Source: CAZCFB01 sp964511535 (GTDB lineage: Bacteria > Myxococcota_A > Polyangia > GCA-2747355 > CAZCFB01). From it: a stretch of 64,000 nucleotides of DNA. Each line of letters starts with the position of its first letter. The first letter of the stretch is position 1. The notes under the pieces were generated by a model, which had not been told where the DNA came from, made no database searches, and saw nothing but the letters and a program-made list of their open reading frames with translations. Made by a program: the position numbers and the translations under genes. Shown piece by piece: positions 8,200-16,233 of this stretch. The stretch lies in NCBI GenBank assembly GCA_964511535.1, contig CAZEFW010000028.1, positions 1 to 64,000 of the forward strand. The letters run 5' to 3'.

Positions 8200-10130
8200 T
8201 TCTTCTTCGCCTTCTTGACGTACGCCCGCTGCTCCTCGGGGATCGGGGCCGGCACCGGCTCACCGGACAGCTTCACCACCGCGCCGAACTTCGGCGGGCA
8301 CACCTCCAGGCAGGTGCCGCAGTTGGTGCACTTGTCCTGGTGGATGATGTGGATCGTCTTCTTGGCCCCGTCGATGGCGTCGTCCGGGCAGTTCTTGATG
8401 CACAGCAGGCAGGCGGTGCACTTGTCCGGGTCGATCCAGTAGTTGATCAGCGCCTTGCACGACCTCGCCGGGCAGCGCTGCTCCTTGATATGCGCCTCGT
8501 ACTCGTCCTTGAAGTAGCGGTAGGTGGAGAGGAACGGGTTGGGGCCGGTCTGTCCCAGGGCGCACAGGGAGGTCTCCTGGGCCACCTCGCTCAGCTCCTG
8601 CAAGGTCTGCAGGTCCGCCTCGACGCCCTGGCCCTCGGTGATGCGGGTCAGCACGGCGTGCATCTGCTTGAGGCCCTCACGGCACGGGGTGCACTTGCCG
8701 CACGACTCGTCCATCAAGAAGTCGATGAAGTAGCGCGCCACGTCCACCATGCAGTTGTCTTCGTCCATGACGATCATGCCGCCCGATCCCATCATGGAGC
8801 CGGCCTTGGTCAGCTCGTCGAAGTCCACCTGCAGGTCGAGCTCACCCTCGGGGATGCAGCCGCCCGATGGCCCGCCGGTCTGTACCGCCTTGAAGGCCTT
8901 TCCCCCGGGGACGCCGCCGCCGATATCCTGGACGATCTCCCGCAGGGTGATCCCCATGGGCACCTCCACCAGGCCGGTGTTGGTGATCTTGCCCACCAGG
9001 GAGAAGATCTTGGTCCCCTTGCTCCCCTCCGTGCCGATGGCCGCGAACGCCTCGGCTCCTTCGCCGATGATCAGCGGCACCGTGGCCCAGGTCTCCACGT
9101 TGTTGATGTTGGTCGGCTTGCCCCACAGGCCGCTGACCGCGGGGTAGGGCGGCCGCGGGCGCGGCTGGCCCGGCCGGCCCTCCAGCGACAGCAGCAGCGC
9201 GGTCTCCTCGCCGCAGACGAAGGCGCCGGCGCCCTGGTGCACGGTGACGTCGAAGCTGAACCCGGAGCCGAGGATGTCGTCGCCCAGCAGGCCGCGCTCC
9301 CGGGCGATGCCCAGGGCGATGTCGAGGTTCTGCACCGCCAGCGGATACTCCTGGCGGATGTAGACGAACCCCTGGCTGGCGCCGATGGCCAGGGCGCCGA
9401 TGGTCAGCCCCTCCAGCACGCCGAACGGGTTGCCCTCCATGAGCGAGCGGTCCATGTACGCGCCCGGGTCGCCCTCGTCGCAGTTGACCACCACGTACTT
9501 CTGGTCCGCCTCCGACGCGCGGCACAGCTCCCACTTGCGCCCGGTGGGGAAGCCCGCCCCGCCGCGGCCGCGCAGCCCCGAGGCCTTGACCTCCTCCACC
9601 ACCTGCTCCGGGGTCATCTCGAGCAGGGCCTTGCTCAGCGCGCGGAAGCCGCCGATGGCGAGGTAGTCGTCCAGGGAGCGCGGGTCGATGCGCCGGTTGG
9701 CGCCGAACACCAGCCGCCGCTGGTGCTTGTAGAACGGGATCTCCGACTCCCGCTCCACCTTCTCGCCCGTGGCCGGGTCCTTGTAGAGCAGCTTCTGGAT
9801 GGCCTGCTTTTCCCCCACGGTCTGCGCCAGCAGGGTGGGCACGTCCTTCGGCTTGACCTGCAGGCTGCAGGTCTCCTGCGGCTCCACCACCACGATGGGC
9901 CCCTGCTCGCAGAAGCCGTGGCAGCCGGTGCCGCGGAAGTGCACCTTCTCCTTCAGGCCCTGCTGCTCCAGCTCGGCCTCGAAGGCGTCCACCACATCCC
10001 GGGCGCCCGACGCCAGGCAGCCCGTACCCGCGCAGACCGAGATCTGCGGCGCCTGGGGATCTCGCGCGGCGACGATGTCCGCTCTGAGGCTCTCGAGCTG
10101 GGCGACGGTAACGATCCTTGCTTCAGCCAT
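8196..10130 (-). CDS. bamH: BamH-like NuoF-type NADH-binding flavoprotein
   Basis: 644 residues. The N-terminus is a thioredoxin-like [2Fe-2S] domain (CAGTGCLASGA, later CHGFCEQGP). The NuoF core has the FMN/NADH glycine-rich region (GLRGRGGAGFPTGRKW) and the N3-type [4Fe-4S] motif ESCGKCTPCREG. The C-terminus adds a two-cluster ferredoxin (CTACLLCIKNC and CTNCGTCLEVC). This is the layout of BamH and of hydrogenase/formate dehydrogenase diaphorase subunits. In the BCR complex it would be the NAD(H)-reactive site, possibly for electron bifurcation. An 88-bp gap separates it from bamG, the largest gap inside this operon. Confidence 0.9.
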   Translation of the reverse strand: MAEARIVTVAQLESLRADIVAARDPQAPQISVCAGTGCLASGARDVVDAFEAELEQQGLKEKVHFRGTGCHGFCEQGPIVVVEPQETCSLQVKPKDVPTLLAQTVGEKQAIQKLLYKDPATGEKVERESEIPFYKHQRRLVFGANRRIDPRSLDDYLAIGGFRALSKALLEMTPEQVVEEVKASGLRGRGGAGFPTGRKWELCRASEADQKYVVVNCDEGDPGAYMDRSLMEGNPFGVLEGLTIGALAIGASQGFVYIRQEYPLAVQNLDIALGIARERGLLGDDILGSGFSFDVTVHQGAGAFVCGEETALLLSLEGRPGQPRPRPPYPAVSGLWGKPTNINNVETWATVPLIIGEGAEAFAAIGTEGSKGTKIFSLVGKITNTGLVEVPMGITLREIVQDIGGGVPGGKAFKAVQTGGPSGGCIPEGELDLQVDFDELTKAGSMMGSGGMIVMDEDNCMVDVARYFIDFLMDESCGKCTPCREGLKQMHAVLTRITEGQGVEADLQTLQELSEVAQETSLCALGQTGPNPFLSTYRYFKDEYEAHIKEQRCPARSCKALINYWIDPDKCTACLLCIKNCPDDAIDGAKKTIHIIHQDKCTNCGTCLEVCPPKFGAVVKLSGEPVPAPIPEEQRAYVKKAKKK

Positions 10131-10218
10131 GCTCAGTTCACCCTCTGGTCAACGGTTAACAGTCGACTGTCGACCTGCGTACCCCTGCTTGCGATGCTTT
10201 CGAACATGAGCGCGGTCC

Positions 10219-10671
10219 CTACTCGTAAGTTGCCATGACCTTCTCGGTCTTCTTGGGCGACAGCTTGCCGTGGGTCGTGCCGTCGATCTCCATCACCGGG
10301 CCCAGGGCGCAGCAGCCGAGGCAGTTGACCGTCTCGAGGCTGAACTTCAGCTCCAGGTCGGTCTCACCGGGCTTGATGCCGGTGAGCTCCTCCACCTTCT
10401 CCAGCACCCGGCCGGCGCCCCTGACATGACAGGCGGTGCCCATGCAGATATGCACCCCGTGCTCGCCCTTGGGCACCAGGGAGAACGCCTTGTAGAAGGT
10501 GGCGATGTGCTGCACCCGCCCGAAGGGCACGTCCAGCTTCTCGCTCACCCGCCACAGCGCCTCGCGCGGCAGCCAGTTGTTCTCGCGCTGGATCTCCAGC
10601 AGCACCTGGATCAGCGCGCTCTCCTCACCCTCGTGGCGCTCGACGATCTGGTCGATTCTCTCGGTGTTCAT
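10219..10671 (-). CDS. bamG: BamG-like NuoE-type [2Fe-2S] subunit
   Basis: 150 residues, a complete NuoE/24-kDa subunit. The N-terminal helical domain (residues 1-60) is followed by a thioredoxin-like domain with four cluster ligands, C-x4-C in CMGTACHV and C-x3-C in NCLGCCAL. It works with BamH to shuttle electrons from or to NAD(H). It begins 10 bp after the bamF stop. Identification as NuoE family is firm, and the bamG assignment follows from gene order. Confidence 0.9.
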   Translation of the reverse strand: MNTERIDQIVERHEGEESALIQVLLEIQRENNWLPREALWRVSEKLDVPFGRVQHIATFYKAFSLVPKGEHGVHICMGTACHVRGAGRVLEKVEELTGIKPGETDLELKFSLETVNCLGCCALGPVMEIDGTTHGKLSPKKTEKVMATYE

Positions 10672-10681
10672 CCTGAGCCTC

Positions 10682-11446
10682 TCAGGCCAGCGCGTAGCGC
10701 TGCTGCTCGGTGTCGTACTGCACCAGCCCCTGGCGCGACGAGTGCGACAGGTGCTTCGACACCTCCGACGCGCTCAGCTTCAACGCCTCGGCGATCTCGG
10801 CGGTGGAGCGAGGGCCCAGCTTCAGCAGGGCCATGATCTGGCTGATGGCCAGCTTGCCCGCCACCAGCTCGTCGAACAGCCGCTCCGTCTCCTCGCTGGC
10901 GTAGAAGGCGTTGACCGCCTCCTCGGTGCGCTCCGTGGGGCGCAGCCGCTCCCGCTCCACCAGCTTCAGGTACGGGATCAACCGGCCCGCGGCGGCCAGC
11001 TTGCCCCGCACGTCGTCCGGCTCCAGCTGCTCGCTGGAGCCGAGGGGCCCCAGCTCTCGCAGGTTATTGACGAAGTCGTTCATCACCTCGGCGTAGCGGC
11101 TCCCCTCGGACGCAGCGATCCACTCCAGCCGCAGTCGCTCCGGCGACAGCCCGATCCGCTGCATCAGCTTGCGGAACAGGTTCACGTTGCCCAGGGCGTC
11201 GTAGTTACCCTCGGTGATGTAGTGGCACTCGCCGGGCCAGCAGCCGCCGATGAACACGCCGTCGGCGCCGTTCTCGAAGGCGCGCTGGATGAACGCCAGG
11301 TCCACCCGCCCGGTGCACATCAGGCGGATGATCTTTATCTCTGTGGTGTATTGCTGTCTGGAAACTCCAGCCAGGTCTGCCGCGCTGTACGCTCACCAGT
11401 GGCAGAGAAAGCCCACGACCTTCGGCGTAAAACCCATGGCAGTCAT
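10682..11446 (-). CDS. bamF: BamF-like MvhD-family selenoprotein (UGA read as selenocysteine)
   Basis: Read from ATG 11446 (GGAGG ribosome site), codon 18 is TGA (11393-11395) within the conserved N-terminal motif FLCHW-U-AYSAADLAG, where MvhD proteins have FLCNWCSY. The frame then continues without interruption to the stop at 10682, giving 254 residues. Downstream family motifs are intact: MCTGRVD, GADGVFIGGCWPGECHY and EGNY. MvhD-type subunits carry a [2Fe-2S] cluster and pass electrons between an HdrA-like flavoprotein and partner modules; BamF should link BamE to BamGHI. Selenocysteine-containing VhuD and BamF homologues are known. A C-terminal region (residues 180-254) resembles a winged helix (STAEIAEALKLSASEVSKHL), an uncommon extension. 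A caller that treats TGA as stop would begin at 11320 and lose 42 residues. Confidence 0.88.
11354..11374 (-). promoter_or_regulatory. SECIS-type hairpin for bamF
   Basis: On the mRNA strand, 18 nt after the UGA, an 8-bp stem with one G-A mismatch (CTGGCTGG pairing with CCAGACAG) encloses the loop AGTTT; the top can also close as CTGGA-GTT-TCCAG. The distance to UGA and the small G/U-containing apical loop fit bacterial SECIS elements recognised by SelB. Folding was done by eye. Confidence 0.65.
11393..11395 (-). other. In-frame UGA, predicted selenocysteine codon 18 of bamF
   Basis: TCA on the plus strand, TGA in the message. The codon falls exactly where MvhD homologues have the second Cys of the N-terminal C-x2-C motif, and homology is continuous on both sides. 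Confidence 0.85.
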
Positions 11447-11456
11447 GGTGTCCTCC

Positions 11457-14400
11457 CTATGAATCGTCAGACGAGAAGGTCGCGTCGATCTGCAGCAGGA
11501 CCTCCTCGTCGGTGAAGTGCTTGAGGATGATGGCGTTGGTGGGGCACTTGGCGTTGCACAGCCCGTCCCCCTTGCACAGGATCGGGTTGACCTCTGCCTT
11601 CTTGCCCTTGGGCGTGTCCACGAACTCGATGGCGTCGTAGGTGCACGAGGTGATGCACGCGCCGCACGCGACGCAGGCTCCCTGCTCCACCTCGCACACA
11701 GAACCCGACGCGGTGACCGTGTCGTTGGCCAGCAGGGTCACCGCCCGCCCGGCCGCGCCGTAGGCCTGGCCCACCGCCTCGGTCAGGTGCTTCGGGTAGT
11801 GGGCCGTCCCGCACAGAAAGACCCCGTCAGCGGCGAAGTCCACCGGGCGCAGCTTGACATGCGCCTCCTGGAAGAAGCCGTCCGGGTTCATGGCCACCTT
11901 GAACTGCTTGGCCACCTTGTTGGCGCCCGCCGACGGCACCACCGCCGCCGACAGCGCCACGATGTCCGCGTCGAGCATCACCCGCGCGCCGAGGACCGGG
12001 TCGAGCACGGTGACGTTGAGCACCTCGCGGCCCTCCTCGTCCTCACCCGGCTCCACCTCGGGACCGTCCTCCGGGTTGAAGTGGATGAACTGCACGTCCT
12101 GGTTCGCCGCCTCGCGGTAGTAGTCCTCCGAGAAGCCGTAGGTGCGCATGTCGCGGAACAGGATGTAGACGTCGGTGTCCGGGGCGCGCTCCTTGAGCGT
12201 CAGCGCGTTCTTCACCGCCTGGCTGCAGCAGACCCTGGCGCAGTAGTTGCGCTCGGCATCGCGGCACCCCACGCACTGGATCATCACCACGCTGCGCGCG
12301 TCCACCAGCCGCTGGTCCTCGTCGGCGACCAGCTGCTCCAGCTCCAGCTGGGTCACCACCCGATCGTCCTCGCCGTACAGGTACGTCCCGTCGGGGCGGT
12401 GCTCGTCGGCGCCGGTGGCGATGATGGTCACGCCGTGCTCGATGGTCTTGACCCTGCCCTCGGACTCCACGGTGGTGACGAAGTTGCCCACGTAGCCCGA
12501 CACGTCGGTGATGGTGGCCTCGTGGGACACCGTGATCAGCCGGTGGCGGTAGACCTGCTGGATCAGCCCGGCCAGGTAGGCCTGCACGTCCATGCCCTCG
12601 AGGGTGTGGCGGATGCGCCTGGCCATGCCGCCCAGGTCATGCTCCTTCTCCACCAGGTGCACCTCGAAGCCCTGCTCCGCCAGGCCCAGGGCCGCGGTCA
12701 TGCCCGCCACGCCGCCGCCCACCACCATCGCGCGCTTGTTCACCGGCAGGTCGAACTCCTGCAGCGGCTCCAGGTTCTTGGTGCGCGCCACCGACATGCG
12801 CACGATGTCCTTGGCCTTGGAGGTGGCTTGCTCCTTCTGCTTGGAGTGCACCCAGGAGCAGTGCTCGCGGATGTTGGCCATGTCGAAGAAGTACTGGTTG
12901 ATGCCGCCCTCGCGCAGGGTGTCGCGGAACAGCGGCTCGTGGGTCCGCGGCGTGCATGCCGCCACCACCACGCGGTTGAGCCCCTTGTCGCGGATGGTGT
13001 TGGAGATCGCCTCGGCCGCGTCGGTGGAGCAGATGAACAGCCCCTCCTCGGCGTGGCACACGTTGTCCAGCCCCTCGGCGTACTCCACCACCGAGGGGAT
13101 ATCCACCACCCGGCCGATGTTGGCGCCGCAGTGACAGACGAACACGCCCACCTTGGGCTCCTCCTCGGTGACGTCCCGCTCCTCGGGGTAGATCCGGTCG
13201 CGCGCCAGGTCCCCCCGGCGGTGGTTGAGCAGCTCGCCCGTCTTGGCGTTGGCGCCGCTGGCGGTCATCACCGCCTCCGGGATGTCCATGGGCCCGGCGA
13301 AGGCGCCCGACAGGTACACGCCCGGCCGCGAGGTGAGGATCGGGTTCCGCGGGTCCACCTTGCAGAAGCCGTGCTCGTTGAGCTCCACGCCGAACTGCGC
13401 GGCCAGGGCGTCGGCGTCCCGCAGCGGGGCGAGGCCCACGCCGAGCACCACCAGGTCGAACTCCTCCTCCTTGACCCCCTGGTCGTCCGTGGCGTAGCGC
13501 ACGGTGACGTTCTTTGTCTCCGGGATCTCCCGGCCGATGTCCACGTAGCTGCGCACGAACTTCACCCCGGGCAGGTTCTCGGCGCGCTGATAGAAGCGCT
13601 CGAAGTCCTTGCCGTAGGAGCGGATGTCGTTGTGAAAGATCACCGCCTCGGCGTCGGCGTCGTGGTCCTTGAGCAGGATCACCTGCTTCTGGATGTACGA
13701 GCAGCACACCGACGAGCAGTAGCTGTGGGCGCCCTCCAGGATCTGCCGCGAGCCCACGCAGTGGATCCAGGCGATCTTGTGCGGGTGCTTGTGGTCCGAC
13801 GGGCGCAGGATCTCCCCCTCGTGGGGGCCGGTGGCGCACAGCAGCCGCTCGAAGTCCATGCTGGTGACCACGTTGTCGATCTCGTTGTAGCCGTAGTCGT
13901 CCCGCGGCGACGGGTCGAAGGTGCCGTAGCCCGGCGAGAGCACGATGGCCCCCACCTTCACCTGCACCCGCTCGGCCTTCTGGTGCAGGTCGATGGCGTC
14001 GGTCTTGCACACCCCCTCGCAGATGGAGCACTTCTTGTCTTCCAGGAACAGACAGCGGTCGTCGATGTACGGCACCAGCGGCACGGCCTGGCTGAAGTAG
14101 ATGTGGATCGCCTTGTTGCCCGACAGGTCCTGGTTGAACGGGTCGGGCACCTCCACCGGGCAGTACTCCACGCAGGTGGTGCAGCCGGTGCACTTGCTCT
14201 CGATGACGTAGCGCGGCTTCTTGACCAGGGTGACCGTGAAGTCCCCGGCCTCGCCCTCAACCTTGTCCACGTCGGTGTAGGTCATGATCTCGATGTTCGG
14301 GTGCCGGTCGCACTCGATGAACTTGGGCGACTCGATGCACATGGAGCAGTCGTTGGTGGGGAAGGTCTTGTCCAGCTGCGCCATCTTGCCGCCGATGGTG

Positions 14401-14519
14401 GGCGCCTTCTCCACCAGGAACACCCGGAAGCCCGAGGTGGCCAGGTCGAGGGCCGCCTGGATGCCGCTGATGCCGCCGCCGACCACCATCACATCGCCGA
14501 GGTTGTCCGGGGCGCTCAT
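11457..14519 (-). CDS. bamE: BamE-like HdrA-type FAD/iron-sulfur subunit
   Basis: 1020 residues, a long HdrA. It has two FAD-binding modules (GGGISGIQAALDLATSGF near residue 13 and GGGVAGMTAALGLAEQGF near 600). An HdrA core (GVFVCHCGANIGRVVDI, then VVVAACTPRTHEPLFRDTLR) lies between them. Internal ferredoxin motifs include CTGCTTCVEYCPV and CSICEGVC, and a C-terminal pair is CVACGACITSC and CKGDGLCNAKCP. This matches BamE length and order in class II benzoyl-CoA reductases, where the HdrA-like subunit is the proposed flavin-based bifurcation site. The start overlaps the bamD stop by 4 bp (ATGA). Confidence 0.9.
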   Translation of the reverse strand: MSAPDNLGDVMVVGGGISGIQAALDLATSGFRVFLVEKAPTIGGKMAQLDKTFPTNDCSMCIESPKFIECDRHPNIEIMTYTDVDKVEGEAGDFTVTLVKKPRYVIESKCTGCTTCVEYCPVEVPDPFNQDLSGNKAIHIYFSQAVPLVPYIDDRCLFLEDKKCSICEGVCKTDAIDLHQKAERVQVKVGAIVLSPGYGTFDPSPRDDYGYNEIDNVVTSMDFERLLCATGPHEGEILRPSDHKHPHKIAWIHCVGSRQILEGAHSYCSSVCCSYIQKQVILLKDHDADAEAVIFHNDIRSYGKDFERFYQRAENLPGVKFVRSYVDIGREIPETKNVTVRYATDDQGVKEEEFDLVVLGVGLAPLRDADALAAQFGVELNEHGFCKVDPRNPILTSRPGVYLSGAFAGPMDIPEAVMTASGANAKTGELLNHRRGDLARDRIYPEERDVTEEEPKVGVFVCHCGANIGRVVDIPSVVEYAEGLDNVCHAEEGLFICSTDAAEAISNTIRDKGLNRVVVAACTPRTHEPLFRDTLREGGINQYFFDMANIREHCSWVHSKQKEQATSKAKDIVRMSVARTKNLEPLQEFDLPVNKRAMVVGGGVAGMTAALGLAEQGFEVHLVEKEHDLGGMARRIRHTLEGMDVQAYLAGLIQQVYRHRLITVSHEATITDVSGYVGNFVTTVESEGRVKTIEHGVTIIATGADEHRPDGTYLYGEDDRVVTQLELEQLVADEDQRLVDARSVVMIQCVGCRDAERNYCARVCCSQAVKNALTLKERAPDTDVYILFRDMRTYGFSEDYYREAANQDVQFIHFNPEDGPEVEPGEDEEGREVLNVTVLDPVLGARVMLDADIVALSAAVVPSAGANKVAKQFKVAMNPDGFFQEAHVKLRPVDFAADGVFLCGTAHYPKHLTEAVGQAYGAAGRAVTLLANDTVTASGSVCEVEQGACVACGACITSCTYDAIEFVDTPKGKKAEVNPILCKGDGLCNAKCPTNAIILKHFTDEEVLLQIDATFSSDDS

Positions 14520-15679
14520 GAGATCACCTCCCGCACGATCTCGGTGATGTCCTTGACCTGCAAGGCCTCGTCATCCTCCAGCGACAGCCGCGACTCCTCG
14601 AAGTTGGAGATGCAGTAGGGGCATGACGTGACCATCACCTGCGCGCCGGTGTCCATGGCCTGGGCCACCCGCAGGTCGCTGAAGCGCTCCTCCTTGGGCG
14701 TGTCCATCCAGATGCGCCCGCCGCCCCCGCCGCAGCAGAGGCTCGTCTCGCGGCGGTCGGGCATCTCCACCAGCTCGGCGCCAGGCACCGCGGCCAGCAC
14801 CTCCCGCGGCGCGTCGTAGATGGCGTTGTGCCGGCCCAGGTAGCACGGGTCGTGGAAGGTGACCTTCTGCTTCAGCTCCCCGGTCAGCTCCAGCCTGCCC
14901 TCGCGGATCAGCTGGGCCAGAAACTCGGTCATGTGCACCACCTCGAAGTTCACCATGAACTCCGGGTACTCGTTCTTGAACGTGTGGTAGCAGTGGGGCG
15001 ACGAGACCAGCAGGCGCTTGACCCCGCGGTCGATGAAGGTCTTGATGTTCTGCTTCGCCAGGTCGCGGAACACCTCCTCGCCGCCGGTCTTGCGCACGCT
15101 CTCGCCGCAGCAGCTCTCGTCGGTGCCGAGGGTGCCGTAGTTCACCCCCGCGTGGTTCAAGATCTCGGCGGTGGCCCGGGCCACCTTCTTGCAGCGCGGG
15201 TCGTAGCAGAAGTAGCAGCCGACGAAGTAGAGCACCTCCATGCCCTCCTCGAAGGCGGGCACGGCCATGCCCGCGGCCCAGTCCTCGCGCTTGTCGCGGT
15301 CCTCGCTCAGCGGGTTGCCGTCGGTGGCGCAGGAGCCGGTCGCCGTGCGGGCGGCCCGCACCGAGCCGGGGAACACGTCGTAGTTGGTGGCCACCCGCCG
15401 CAGGGACACGCCCACCTCGATCTGCTCCACGCCGCGCGGGCAGGCAGCCGGGCAGGTGCCGCAGGTGGTGCAGCGCCAGATCTCCTCCTCCTCGATCTCG
15501 GTCAGGCCGAAGCTCGCCTCGCGGATGATCTTGCGGATGGAGAAGTCGCGCACCCGGTTCCAGGGGCAGACCACGTCGCACTTGCCGCACTGGTAGCACA
15601 GCTTCGCCGCGTCGCCGCCGGCCTGCTTGACCTCCTCGATGACCTCCTTGAAAGGAGCGACAATCTCTTCGTCGGCCAT
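14516..15679 (-). CDS. bamD: BamD-like heterodisulfide-reductase-type iron-sulfur subunit
   Basis: 387 residues. Two N-terminal [4Fe-4S] motifs (CYQCGKCDVVCP and CTTCGTCPAACP) are followed by two CCG domains: VGCYFCYDPR with ESCCGES, and DPCYLGRHN with SLCCGGGGG and SCPYC. This is the HdrD/GlpC-like architecture of BamD. In the complex it would relay electrons between BamE and the BamBC catalytic unit. It is 6 bp downstream of bamC and overlaps bamE, supporting tight coexpression. Confidence 0.88.
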   Translation of the reverse strand: MADEEIVAPFKEVIEEVKQAGGDAAKLCYQCGKCDVVCPWNRVRDFSIRKIIREASFGLTEIEEEEIWRCTTCGTCPAACPRGVEQIEVGVSLRRVATNYDVFPGSVRAARTATGSCATDGNPLSEDRDKREDWAAGMAVPAFEEGMEVLYFVGCYFCYDPRCKKVARATAEILNHAGVNYGTLGTDESCCGESVRKTGGEEVFRDLAKQNIKTFIDRGVKRLLVSSPHCYHTFKNEYPEFMVNFEVVHMTEFLAQLIREGRLELTGELKQKVTFHDPCYLGRHNAIYDAPREVLAAVPGAELVEMPDRRETSLCCGGGGGRIWMDTPKEERFSDLRVAQAMDTGAQVMVTSCPYCISNFEESRLSLEDDEALQVKDITEIVREVIS

Positions 15680-15685
15680 GGGCCC

Positions 15686-16231
15686 TTACCCTTTCTTGGA
15701 CAGGCGGGCCGCCGCGTCGAGCAGCTTGTCCCAGCCGTGCTTGTTGGCCATCGACTCCAGCCCGATCTCCAGCTCGTCCGGCTCGGGCTGGTCTTCGACC
15801 TCCTCCTCGCGCTCCACGTACACCAGCGCCTCGGCCACGCACCACTTGACGCACATCGGCTCCTCGAGGGTCGGGTCCGACTCGCACATGTCACACTTGA
15901 GCGGCAGGCCCGAGTCGGGCTCCTTGAACTCGTCGCGCGAGGGGCAGGAGGCGCGGCAGAAGGCGCACTCCTCGTACTCCTTGCCGTCGATGATGTACTT
16001 GTCACGCCCGGCGCACTCGGCCGCGGCGTACTCCCCGGCGTAGACCGGGATGTAGATGTCCCGGTGCGGGTCATGGATCACGCGGATGCGCGAGCGGGCC
16101 GGGTTGAGGCTGCTGTGGCGCGGGATGGCGTGGAACGAGGAGCAGATCACCTCGCAGGCCCGGCACCCGTTGCACTTGTCCACGTCGATCTTGATGGTCT
16201 TGACCGTCTTCGTCTTTTTCTTGGCGTCCAC
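15686..16231 (-). CDS. bamC: BamC-like ferredoxin subunit of AOR-type aryl-CoA reductase
   Basis: 181 residues from GTG 16231; the start sits 2 bp after the bamB stop and has GAGGAGG about 8 bp upstream, whereas longer in-frame extensions overlap bamB. Cys motifs for several [4Fe-4S] clusters are visible: CNGCRACEVICSSFH, CAFCRASC, CDMCESDP with CVKWC. BamC forms the catalytic heterodimer/tetramer with BamB and brings electrons to the tungsten site. Residues after 150 form a charged tail. Confidence 0.88.
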   Translation of the reverse strand: MDAKKKTKTVKTIKIDVDKCNGCRACEVICSSFHAIPRHSSLNPARSRIRVIHDPHRDIYIPVYAGEYAAAECAGRDKYIIDGKEYEECAFCRASCPSRDEFKEPDSGLPLKCDMCESDPTLEEPMCVKWCVAEALVYVEREEEVEDQPEPDELEIGLESMANKHGWDKLLDAAARLSKKG

Positions 16232-16233
16232 GG

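Noticed and set aside
10682..11320. BamF as a 212-residue protein starting at ATG 11320, or a pseudogene
   Set aside because: The 42 codons upstream contain the conserved MvhD N-terminus, interrupted only by a TGA at a Cys/Sec position; a selenoprotein explains this better.
11517..14618. 1033-codon plus-strand open frame opposite bamE
   Set aside because: Shadow frame of a high-GC gene, rich in His, Val, Leu and Arg with no domain.
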